This document shows, piece by piece, positions 17,535 through 24,353 of a stretch of DNA of 36,785 bases (positions are counted from its first letter, which is position 1; every line of letters begins with the position of its first letter). Location: positions 1 through 36,785 of the forward strand of contig JAFGPS010000127.1 of the NCBI GenBank assembly GCA_016936075.1, written 5' to 3'. Position numbers and translations under genes: made by a program. The notes beneath the pieces are model-generated. The model worked only from the letters and a program-made list of their open reading frames with translations, was not told where the DNA came from and searched no databases. This stretch comes from Sedimentisphaerales bacterium. Its GTDB lineage: Bacteria; Planctomycetota; Phycisphaerae; Sedimentisphaerales; Anaerobacaceae.

Positions 17535-17589
17535 GCGCCGATTTTTCATTCTAATCGAGACATATATATAGATAAAACAGAACGTTCTG
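17535..17589 (+). promoter_or_regulatory. Candidate type-B promoter and palindrome, module 4
   Basis: TTTTGCGCC (ends 17539), then 17 bases, GAGAC (17557-17561) and ATATATATAG, matching the module 2 arrangement. A 12-bp perfect palindrome CAGAACGTTCTG (17578-17589) lies at about the expected transcription start, a position where a dimeric repressor could act. Confidence 0.5.
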
Positions 17590-17608
17590 ATAAAAAGATA
17601 TTTGAAAT

Positions 17609-18142
17609 ATGACAGAATCTGATGACTTAATTCTTGTTCGGCGAGTACTGAATGCAGATCCGGAAAGCTTTAACGAGCTGTGTCAACGATACTATCATCC
17701 ATTAATTGCGATAGCAAATTCTGTATTGATGGATGGACATTTAGCTGAAGACGCGGCTCAGGAAGCACTTGCCCAGGCATGCGGGCAGCTTCCAACATTA
17801 AAGAAACCTGAAATGTTCGGCCCATGGGTAGGAGCTATATGCCGGAATATAGCTAAGGATATCCTTAACGAGCAGTTAAGAGAGCGAAAGATTGCTAATA
17901 ATCATCAAATTCAGGAAAAAGATCCTGATAAAAATGATGAAGAAGCGATTTTAGCGAGAGCGTTGCAGAGTTTGCCGCAGGATTTAAGGGAAGTTATTTT
18001 CCTTAAATTTTTCAACGAAAAAAGTTATGAGCAAATGTCAAAAATTCTCCGGATAACGGAACATGCGATAGATGGCAGACTTAGAAGGGCGAAAAAACGT
18101 ATAGCTGCTTATCTTGAGAAAAACAGATTCAGGAGGCAATGA
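17609..18142 (+). CDS. ECF RNA polymerase sigma factor (type B), module 4
   Basis: A 177-residue ECF sigma factor collinear with the one at 14130. Region 2 has L-M-D-G-H-L-A-E-D-A-A-Q-E-A-L and W-V-G-A-I-C-R-N-I. Region 4 has L-P-Q-D-L-R-E-V-I-F-L-K-F-F and the helix-turn-helix S-Y-E-Q-M-S-K-I-L-R-I-T. The ATG at 17609 fits the alignment, but no strong ribosome binding site precedes it. The 3' end carries AGGAGG, which serves the partner gene, and the stop overlaps the first possible partner ATG. Confidence 0.92.
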   Translation: MTESDDLILVRRVLNADPESFNELCQRYYHPLIAIANSVLMDGHLAEDAAQEALAQACGQLPTLKKPEMFGPWVGAICRNIAKDILNEQLRERKIANNHQIQEKDPDKNDEEAILARALQSLPQDLREVIFLKFFNEKSYEQMSKILRITEHAIDGRLRRAKKRIAAYLEKNRFRRQ

Positions 18143-18147
18143 ATCCC

Positions 18148-19245
18148 ATGAAAAATAATAATGATAAAAAATGGTTGGAATTCTTGCTGTCACGATATAT
18201 ACATCGTGACAGCAAGAATTTCGATTTCCAGCAATGGATTCAAAAGCATCCTGAAGAAGCAAAATTATTACAGAATGGTTTTGAGAGTTCAAACAAGGAA
18301 ACAAAAATATCAAAAAAACAAATCTGGAGATTTATCATGGAAAGTAGACTAACAAGATATTCAGCAGCGGCAGTAGTCGCACTTGCGTTTATATTAGTTT
18401 TATCAAATCCTTTCGGAAGCTCGAAATATGGAGGAGTTGTACTTGCCGATGTTCAAAAAAGAGTCGCTGGCATTGAGACATGTATGATACGAGGCACAAA
18501 AACCTGGACGAATCCAGCTAAGCCTGGTGAAGTTTTCGAGTTTGGTGGGATTAAATGGCATTTTGACCTTATTAAATATTTTTCAAAACAATATGGTTTA
18601 GTTGAGGAGGGATACGTTGATAATCAACTTATTTATCGTATTACATTGAATGTTCCTAAGCATCAGGCTTTTGCTATTATGCCGCAATGGAAGAAATATG
18701 CATTATTTAACGACACAGACAATCAATTGCAGCCATTTCTGGAAAGCGTTACTCCCGATGGTATTGTTAATTTCCTTCTTGAGAGTACCTATAAGGAACT
18801 TGGACGAGGCAATATTGATGGTGTCGATGTTGAGGGTTTTGAATTTCAAAACGCTAAGCGTTTCACAGAACTTTTTCCAAAATTTTTGGCTGATTTTCAG
18901 GAGGCAAAAGGTAAAGTATGGATAGGAATTGAGGAACAACTACCAGTCCAGGTCGAAGGTGATATGGTTTTTGGTAAGAGCCTTATGACAATGTTAAATG
19001 ACCTGAATCTGCATGAATTCAATATTATAAGTGATTATAACATTGAACTTGATGACGCTATCTTTGATATAAGCATACCTGAAGGTTACACGGAGCTAAC
19101 ACTGGTTGATATTCTTTCAGTGATTCCGACGAGTATAAAAGCGGGAACTGCGGGTGCAGGTTTGGGTATTATTCTTATTCCAACTGGCATAATTTCATGG
19201 AGAAGGCATAACAGGAAGAAAAGAGCACAAACCCAGAAAAAATAA
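18148..19245 (+). CDS. Sigma-linked membrane partner, head B / sensor Y
   Basis: A 365-residue putative membrane regulator. I prefer the ATG at 18148 over the in-frame ATG at 18139. AGGAGG (18131-18136) is only 2 bases from 18139, and the module 2 partner aligns from M-K-x-x-x-D-x-K-W-L. The head (1-63) shares K-W-L and F-D-x-x-x-W with module 2. The transmembrane helix (about 70-86) is followed by F-G-S-S-K-Y-G-G-V-V-L-A-D-V. The extracytoplasmic domain matches module 5 (D-L-I-K-Y-F-S-K-Q-Y-G). A second helix (about 333-349) and W-R-R-H-N-R-K-K-R end the protein. An 18-bp perfect inverted repeat lies in the head-coding region. An internal GGAGA-N6-ATG lies at residue 64. Confidence 0.72.
   Translation: MKNNNDKKWLEFLLSRYIHRDSKNFDFQQWIQKHPEEAKLLQNGFESSNKETKISKKQIWRFIMESRLTRYSAAAVVALAFILVLSNPFGSSKYGGVVLADVQKRVAGIETCMIRGTKTWTNPAKPGEVFEFGGIKWHFDLIKYFSKQYGLVEEGYVDNQLIYRITLNVPKHQAFAIMPQWKKYALFNDTDNQLQPFLESVTPDGIVNFLLESTYKELGRGNIDGVDVEGFEFQNAKRFTELFPKFLADFQEAKGKVWIGIEEQLPVQVEGDMVFGKSLMTMLNDLNLHEFNIISDYNIELDDAIFDISIPEGYTELTLVDILSVIPTSIKAGTAGAGLGIILIPTGIISWRRHNRKKRAQTQKK
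18179..18220 (+). repeat. Perfect 18-bp inverted repeat inside the partner gene
   Basis: Arms 18179-18196 and 18203-18220 are exact reverse complements around a 6-base loop (ATATAC). The stem can be extended by wobble and regular pairs outside. It begins 31 bases after the partner start codon and encodes F-L-L-S-R-Y and H-R-D-S-K-N-F. There is no T run, so it is not a standard terminator. Its place suggests an effect on translation or stability of the downstream part of the message. Confidence 0.9.
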
Positions 19246-19270
19246 AGTATACTATAAAGTCTAAATATTA

Positions 19271-19300
19271 AAGCCCTGTCCTTGAACAGGGCTTCTTTTA
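19271..19300 (+). terminator. Terminator of module 4 (AAGCCCT family)
   Basis: A perfect 9-bp stem AAGCCCTGT / ACAGGGCTT (19271-19279 with 19286-19294), a 6-base loop, then CTTTTA. Confidence 0.92.
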
Positions 19301-19349
19301 TGATTTTAAAAGGTGCAATATAAAAAACAGGCAGAAAATATATTTAAAA

Positions 19350-19399
19350 TAGACTAAAATGTACAAGTTAAGCGTATTATGTGTGAAGAATGATCATTC
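19350..19399 (+). promoter_or_regulatory. Candidate type-A promoter box and palindrome, module 5
   Basis: TAGACTAAAATG (19350-19361), identical to the module 3 box. A 12-bp perfect palindrome GAATGATCATTC (19388-19399) lies between it and the sigma start. Confidence 0.5.
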
Positions 19400-19417
19400 A
19401 CATTGTTAGAGAGATAT

Positions 19418-19960
19418 ATGGTAGAAGATACGATACTGATGTGGCGATTTAAGCACGGCAGCAGGGATGCTCTGGCTCGAATCTACAATAAATATGAAGC
19501 TCATCTACTGACATTAGCAACCGCTCTTTTAAATGATATAAGTGCCGCTGAAGATATAGTACATGATTTCTTCGTGTCTTTCGCTAAATCCGGGGATAAG
19601 TTAAGACTCGATGGAAATCTGAAAGGATATTTAGCAATATCAGTTGCAAATCGTGCGCGTGATTACATGCGAGAAAAGCAGCGACATTCAAATAGTCGGG
19701 ATAGATATCAGACTGGAAAATTAAATATAAAAGGACCTGATGTTTATGCCGTTTTGGATGAAGAATTAAGGTTGCTAACTCGTTCGCTTGATCAGCTTCC
19801 ATATGATCAGCGAGAGATATTGATGCTTTATTTTTACAGCGGCTTGAAATTCAGAGAAATTGCAGGAATGCAGAATCTTTCAATTAATACAGTCCAAAGT
19901 CGGTATCGTTATGGGCTGGAAAAACTCCGCGTTTTATTAAATGGAGAACTGAAAAAATGA
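19418..19960 (+). CDS. ECF RNA polymerase sigma factor (type A), module 5
   Basis: A 180-residue ECF sigma factor from the ATG at 19418. A TTG at 19403 is in frame, but alignment with module 1 (M-F-E-D-K-I-L-L-W-K-F-K against M-V-E-D-T-I-L-M-W-R-F-K) supports 19418. Region 2 has L-L-N-D-I-S-A-A-E-D-I-V-H-D-F-F. Region 4 has L-P-Y-D-Q-R-E-I-L-M-L-Y-F and F-R-E-I-A-G-M-Q-N-L-S-I-N-T-V-Q-S. It is closest by eye to module 1. The stop overlaps the partner start as ATGA, implying coupled translation. Confidence 0.92.
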   Translation: MVEDTILMWRFKHGSRDALARIYNKYEAHLLTLATALLNDISAAEDIVHDFFVSFAKSGDKLRLDGNLKGYLAISVANRARDYMREKQRHSNSRDRYQTGKLNIKGPDVYAVLDEELRLLTRSLDQLPYDQREILMLYFYSGLKFREIAGMQNLSINTVQSRYRYGLEKLRVLLNGELKK

Positions 19961-21021
19961 AACCTGTAAGAGATATTCGTAGGTTAATAATGAGATTACA
20001 TATTATACCCAGTGCCAAAATGCATCGGGAAACACTCAATGATGTCTTAGAAGCACAGGAAGAAATCAAAAGAGATAATTCAGGCGTAACTTGCCTATAT
20101 ATAGGGAGATTAATTATGAAAAGCAAAATTACAAAATATTCAGCCGCGGCGGTAGTCACGCTTGCGATAGTATTTGTTTTACTAAATCCTTTTATTTGTT
20201 TTCAATATGGCAATATTGTTTGGGCAGATATTCCGCAAAAAGTTACAGATGCTGAAACAATGATAGTAAAAGGAACAAAAATATTTAAGCATCCCGGCGA
20301 CAATGGCGAAGTATTTGTATTTGATGGATTAAAAGGCCAATTCGACCTTATAAAATATTTTTCTAAGCAGTATGGTTTTGTTGAGGAAGGTTACTCTGAG
20401 AATAACTTGGTTTATCGTATCACATTTAATTTGCCGCAGCGACAAACTCTTATTCTTTTAACGCCATATAAAAAGTATTTGAAATATGATTTAAAAGACG
20501 AACTAATCCAAATGTTAAAAAATCTGACGCCTGTAAATATGATAAATCTGCTACTTCAGAATGGCTATGAGGAATTAGGGACAAGCATTATTGAAGGAGT
20601 TGATGTTGATGGTTATGCTTATCACGATAAGGAGCGTTTTTTAAAGATTTTCCCCAAGCTTGTTTGTGATATTAAAAATGCAAATGGAAAAGTATGGGTA
20701 GAAGTTAATGGCCAATTACCGATTAAGTTTGAAAATGATTTTCTTGTAGGTAAGAGTTTTTTAACCATGTTTAATGATTTGGAAATTAGCGAAGTTAATT
20801 ATTTAAGTGATTTCAATATCGATCTTGATGAAAAAATATTTAATATTGATACACCATCGGATTATTCAGAAATAGCTCTTGTCGATATACTTCCTTTGAT
20901 TCCCACAAGTGTTAAAGCAAGTGTTGCTGGTGCAGGTTTGGGTATTATTCTTATTCCGACTGGTATTATTTCATGGAGAAGACATAACAGGAAGAAAAGA
21001 GCACAAACTCAGAAAAAATAA
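19957..21021 (+). CDS. Sigma-linked membrane partner, head A / sensor Y
   Basis: A 354-residue putative membrane regulator. The head (1-53) begins M-K-P-V-R-D-I-R-R-L, like the module 1 head. The transmembrane helix (about 60-74) follows K-Y-S-A-A-A. The extracytoplasmic domain matches module 4 in order and motifs (F-D-L-I-K-Y-F-S-K-Q-Y-G, then E-L-G-x-x-x-I-x-G-V-D-V). The C-terminal helix and basic tail are identical in protein to module 4 over the last 29 residues. In the junction the usual W-R is G-R (GGG AGA), which keeps the GGAGA tract intact before the internal ATG at residue 54. No clear terminator follows. Confidence 0.72.
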   Translation: MKPVRDIRRLIMRLHIIPSAKMHRETLNDVLEAQEEIKRDNSGVTCLYIGRLIMKSKITKYSAAAVVTLAIVFVLLNPFICFQYGNIVWADIPQKVTDAETMIVKGTKIFKHPGDNGEVFVFDGLKGQFDLIKYFSKQYGFVEEGYSENNLVYRITFNLPQRQTLILLTPYKKYLKYDLKDELIQMLKNLTPVNMINLLLQNGYEELGTSIIEGVDVDGYAYHDKERFLKIFPKLVCDIKNANGKVWVEVNGQLPIKFENDFLVGKSFLTMFNDLEISEVNYLSDFNIDLDEKIFNIDTPSDYSEIALVDILPLIPTSVKASVAGAGLGIILIPTGIISWRRHNRKKRAQTQKK

Positions 21022-21189
21022 CATAATTTTCAAAATTTAATAAATTTTATGTAACGAATTGATATTTCTATCGTCTATAATAAAAGAATAGATTGGAATA
21101 AAGCTTATTGTATTTTCTGATAATTTTGTGGGGCGTTAAATCAGGAAACATCAGGTTAGACGAGTTAATATTAACAAATTTCTGTCAGG

Positions 21190-22674
21190 GTGGATATGGA
21201 AGTAAAAAGCAGAAATATCCGAATCTTAATCACCTTATGTCTAATTGTGATTTTTGTCGTTCCTACTATTGGCAAAACAGAAAACCTGTCTGAAAATAAT
21301 CAACAAACCAAGTCTTTGTCAGATAAGGAAATATTGGCATCTCTTGATAATTATGAATCACCTTTCGAAATACTTAAGCGTATCCAAAGTGGCCAAAATC
21401 CCAAAGAAGAGTCTGAATCGAAGTTCGAGCCAGAGCCTGAAAATGTGCCTGAGATTGAGTTAATCCCCGAACCTGCGACTGAATATGTACAGAAAACTGA
21501 GCCTGTTTATGACGATGATGTTATTGCTATTGCAAAACTGAAAACCGTGCGTTTAAAAAGCTGGTATCCGATGAACGCTCTGACAATGCTCAAGATATAT
21601 ACGACATCGAAGGAGCCGCTTGAGCTTTGGGAAAAACCGGATGATGCACCGCAATTTCCGGCTTATTTTACGTTCAAAGCGGGTGATAGAAATGTAACGG
21701 GCTTGACTTATCGTTCTACTCGAAATATGGAGCAGGTAAAGTTTATATTCGATACCGATAGCGACGGCATGCTTTCTGACGAAAGAGTATTTCTTGGCCA
21801 AAGGGTTCCTATGATTGTAACTTCTATTACATATAATTTTAGACCTGTTACTATTCAAAATGCAAAACAGGGAATATCCGGCGGGACATTTGATGTGCAA
21901 TGTAACGATGGTGAATGGTTTACAATCCATCCTAATTGTTATCGTGGAGGTAGTGTGGTTCTGGATGGCACTTCGTATCGAATAGGAATAGTCGATGGAG
22001 ATTTTGACGGTAAATATAACCGCATATTCTCGCCTCCAATGGGGGGACGTCTTCCCAAATGTGATATTTTTGCGATAGATATTAATGGCAATCATGAGTT
22101 TGATTTCCATCGTTCTATGGAATCTGAGCTTATACCTCTGAGCAGGTTTATTCAGGTTAAAGATAAATATTATAGTATCGAAGTTTCCGAAGACGGCAGG
22201 ACAATCGAGTTCAGAAAAGCAAACGTAGAGTTTGGCACGCTTGACCTGGGAGGAGAGGAAGTTGATTTTCGTTTCTGGTCGGATGCGATGCATTATCGAA
22301 TCAAAGGCTCGGATAAAACCTGGCAATTACCTGTTGGAAAATATGGAGTAACCACATTAGTAAAAACTGAAAAGGACTCTAATGGAGAAAATCTAAATTT
22401 TTACGCTCCTGCGGAAGCCGCAGGAAAACTCGCATACTTTGAAATAAAACCAAACGAGACTACTACAATTCCAATTGGTAAACCCAGTAAAATAGTGACT
22501 ACAATGGACCGTATCGGAGATGAAGTTAAACTTGAATTCCGTCTTATAGGCAAAGCTGGCGAGTCATATATACCAGGTGCAACTAAAAACGGGGAAAACA
22601 TACCTGAGCCGACATTTAAGGTTTTAGATGAATCTGGAAAAGTAGTTTATTCCGGTACATTCGAGTATGGTTGA
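21190..22674 (+). CDS. Exported Asp-rich protein, frame continues past TGA
   Basis: A 494-residue protein to the first stop. A hydrophobic export segment lies near residues 10-23, followed by a Glu/Pro-rich low-complexity linker (about 75-105). The core has three Asp-rich, EF-hand-like loops: F-D-T-D-S-D-G-M-L-S-D-E, V-D-G-D-F-D-G-K-Y-N and A-I-D-I-N-G-N-H-E-F-D. A C-terminal beta-sandwich-like domain ends in K-V-V-Y-S-G-T-F-E-Y-G just before TGA (22672-22674). The last strand is cut mid-domain, and the reading frame stays open for 52 more codons. No family is recognised with confidence. It lies 168 bases after module 5, in the same direction, and may or may not belong to it. Confidence 0.75.
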   Translation: MDMEVKSRNIRILITLCLIVIFVVPTIGKTENLSENNQQTKSLSDKEILASLDNYESPFEILKRIQSGQNPKEESESKFEPEPENVPEIELIPEPATEYVQKTEPVYDDDVIAIAKLKTVRLKSWYPMNALTMLKIYTTSKEPLELWEKPDDAPQFPAYFTFKAGDRNVTGLTYRSTRNMEQVKFIFDTDSDGMLSDERVFLGQRVPMIVTSITYNFRPVTIQNAKQGISGGTFDVQCNDGEWFTIHPNCYRGGSVVLDGTSYRIGIVDGDFDGKYNRIFSPPMGGRLPKCDIFAIDINGNHEFDFHRSMESELIPLSRFIQVKDKYYSIEVSEDGRTIEFRKANVEFGTLDLGGEEVDFRFWSDAMHYRIKGSDKTWQLPVGKYGVTTLVKTEKDSNGENLNFYAPAEAAGKLAYFEIKPNETTTIPIGKPSKIVTTMDRIGDEVKLEFRLIGKAGESYIPGATKNGENIPEPTFKVLDESGKVVYSGTFEYG

Positions 22675-22833
22675 GGCGGCTACTGTCGGCACTTGTGGCA
22701 AGTGCCAAAAAAACAACAAACACGTTACGGATATAATGATGGCTCTTCCAGCGAAAAATATCGAATGGAAATCGATATGCATCTTGATTCTTTAGATTTC
22801 GAACAGGATTCTACTTTTCACACAATTGATTGA
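22672..22833 (+). other. Candidate selenocysteine readthrough extension
   Basis: In frame with the gene before it: TGA, then 52 sense codons, then TGA (22831-22833). The extension begins G-G-Y-C-R-H-L-W-Q-V-P and later has Y-R-M-E-I-D-M and F-E-Q-D-S-T-F. These look like the remaining beta strands of the domain interrupted at the TGA. The local motif would be U-G-G-Y-C, a plausible redox pair. A hairpin fitting a bacterial SECIS lies just downstream. Alternatives are a recent Cys-to-stop mutation or a sequencing error. Confidence 0.5.
22688..22706 (+). promoter_or_regulatory. Candidate bacterial SECIS hairpin
   Basis: A perfect 7-bp stem GGCACTT / AAGTGCC (22688-22694 with 22700-22706) and a 5-base apical loop GTGGC. 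The loop starts 20 bases after the TGA. Known bacterial SECIS elements sit immediately after the UGA, with the loop roughly 16-37 bases away and a G among its first bases. No T run follows, so a terminator is less likely (an A run follows). Confidence 0.45.
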
Positions 22834-22979
22834 AAAAACAGTTGTTAAACATTTAATTCATAAATATTTGTAAATTTAATAGTCCATATTCTAATAAGTA
22901 TTAGTCGTAACGATTGGATAGATTTTGTTTAAAATCCATATATTGGTTATGTTTATATTTGTTGGTATCTATACACTTG

Positions 22980-23399
22980 TTAGTTCGTTGTATCAACTTT
23001 CTTTGTGAACATTATTGTATAACCTTTTTTCTGCTTCCTGTCGTTTGCTTCAAAGTAGCTGCCTGCAAGTAAATTATTTACCATTTCTAAGCGAGCCGTA
23101 TAACATACTGAACCTCCATACATGAAAACGAGATATACTTGTTTTCCGGATACAATTCCTTTAATGTTGTAACTTCCGATTATGCCACTCACTTTGTTTT
23201 GCTCTTGTTTTAAATACCCCTCTCCCCAACCAAACAAATAGCTGCCTTCTGCATCATACCATTTGCCAGAAATGTCTATTTCAGCAGGTATATTTTTTGA
23301 GATTGAAACAAGCCATGAATCAACTTCTTTTTGCTGCAATGCACAGGATGTTAGAAAAAAATTGGATAGAGCTAAGAGCGAAATTAATAACTTTTTCAT
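22980..23399 (-). CDS. Small lipoprotein of unknown function
   Basis: A 139-residue lipoprotein. The signal peptide is followed by lipobox F-L-T-S-C with Cys19 as the acylation site. The mature part has a beta-rich pattern: I-S-G-K-W-Y-D-A-E-G-S-Y-L-F-G-W-G-E-G-Y, then K-V-S-G-I-I-G-S-Y-N-I-K-G. This resembles a small barrel or lipocalin-like sheet, but I cannot assign a family. It follows the DUF4410 lipoprotein gene by 68 bases on the same strand, so the two may be co-transcribed. Confidence 0.75.
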   Translation of the reverse strand: MKKLLISLLALSNFFLTSCALQQKEVDSWLVSISKNIPAEIDISGKWYDAEGSYLFGWGEGYLKQEQNKVSGIIGSYNIKGIVSGKQVYLVFMYGGSVCYTARLEMVNNLLAGSYFEANDRKQKKGYTIMFTKKVDTTN

Positions 23400-23467
23400 T
23401 GTTTGATTTCTCCAATCTACTAATCAAAGAAAACATGAGTGACTTCCTTTGATTGGTTATTGAAACC

Positions 23468-24049
23468 TCAGGGTTGAACAGCCTTGTCAAGATAATCGGC
23501 CATGATTTCAGCCATATCGGTTGGAAGGCTTCTGTCGCTTGCCCCGAAGTTCCATGCTGCGGCAACAGCGCTATTCGTGCTATCGAAATCCTCATCTCGA
23601 ACGAGGTCCCCGGTTTCTGCATCCACCAACATCATTCGCATGTTCATATAGGAGTTGCCAGCCATTCCCCCTACCCAGAAACGTGCCGCGAAACTCGTAA
23701 TTCTCATGTCGCTCACCTTGATTTTTACAAGCAGAGCCGAACTTCCATACGTCTCATTGCTATTGACTGCTTCCACCCTCTTATACTTGTTTCTCTTGAG
23801 CAAGGAGCTGATCAAAGTCGAATGGCAATCCTTCAGCTCTTGTTTGTAATCATTTTTCAGTTCAGGTGTTGTTTCTATTTCGTAGATAATAAGCTCGCTA
23901 TAGTGTTTTTCCAGAGGCTGCACAGGTGGAGATTGAACAGCACTTTCCTTTTGTTCGCCACCTCCGCTAGTAGCGCAACCGCTAAGACCAACGATGATAA
24001 ATGCAATGATAGTATAAACAAGAACAGCCCATACACTTTTATGTTTCAT
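23468..24049 (-). CDS. DUF4410-like lipoprotein
   Basis: A 193-residue lipoprotein with lipobox G-L-S-G-C (Cys25) and a short Ser/Gly/Gln-rich linker. The body fits DUF4410. An N-terminal strand-helix precedes L-L-V-K-I-K-V-S-D-M-R-I-T-S, then R-F-W-V-G-G-M-A-G, M-N-M-R-M-M-L-V-D-A-E-T-G-D-L-V and a final helix A-E-I-M-A-D-Y-L-D-K. The family's function is unknown. By eye its codons are more GC-rich than those of its neighbours, a weak hint of a different origin. The ribosome binding site AAGGAG is strong. It probably leads a two-gene lipoprotein unit. Confidence 0.75.
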   Translation of the reverse strand: MKHKSVWAVLVYTIIAFIIVGLSGCATSGGGEQKESAVQSPPVQPLEKHYSELIIYEIETTPELKNDYKQELKDCHSTLISSLLKRNKYKRVEAVNSNETYGSSALLVKIKVSDMRITSFAARFWVGGMAGNSYMNMRMMLVDAETGDLVRDEDFDSTNSAVAAAWNFGASDRSLPTDMAEIMADYLDKAVQP

Positions 24050-24353
24050 AACGATCTCCTTTTTGGTCTAAACATTTGATTTTGCACTAAGCCCGATCCA
24101 TTTTGGATTTTATCCCCTTACATTTTAATTGGGAATCACAATTAGCATTCTGGATCCCTTTGATCAAGTTCCATAATGACTTAAGTTTTTGCATCATAAC
24201 AAGATATTAAATCCTTTTACCGCTAATTTTTCTTAATGATAACAAATATTTTCTTATTGACAATAAATTTTCAGAAAATATTATGCTTTCTATTTATTTA
24301 ACATAAGTATTATGAGTAATAATGGGAAATGTTATTAGTGACGGATACTAACA
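24050..24353. other. 304-base divergent intergenic region
   Basis: It holds the ribosome binding site of the DUF4410 gene at its left edge and a plausible promoter for the DUF3795 gene at 24257-24284. The rest is AT-rich; I see no RNA gene or repeat in it. Confidence 0.6.
24257..24284 (+). promoter_or_regulatory. Probable sigma-70 type promoter for the DUF3795 gene
   Basis: A consensus TTGACA (24257-24262), 16 bases, then TATTAT (24279-24284), about 70 bases before the start codon. Confidence 0.6.

Noticed and set aside
18139..18147. Upstream ATG for the module 4 partner, giving an ATGA overlap with the sigma stop
   Set aside because: AGGAGG is only 2 bases away, and alignment with the module 2 partner favours 18148. 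The difference is only three residues.
19382..19402. TGTGA...TCACA resembling a CRP site
   Set aside because: The half-sites are 11 bases apart instead of 6, and their centre does not coincide with the true palindrome at 19388-19399.
14130..21021. Mobile element or phage origin for the sigma/partner array
   Set aside because: No transposase, integrase, terminal repeats or attachment-like direct repeats are seen at the edges; tandem duplication explains it.
21553..22326. 257-codon minus-strand frame opposite the Asp-rich exported protein
   Set aside because: Its composition (Arg, Ile, Ser rich) is typical of antisense reading, it has no recognisable motif, and the plus-strand frame carries structured motifs.
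22688..22706. Reading the hairpin after the TGA as a rho-independent terminator
   Set aside because: It is followed by an A run, not a T run, on the coding strand. It could serve the opposite strand, but no gene there ends nearby.
23453..24079. 208-codon plus-strand frame across the DUF4410 gene
   Set aside because: The minus-strand frame has a lipobox, a ribosome binding site and family motifs; the plus frame has none.
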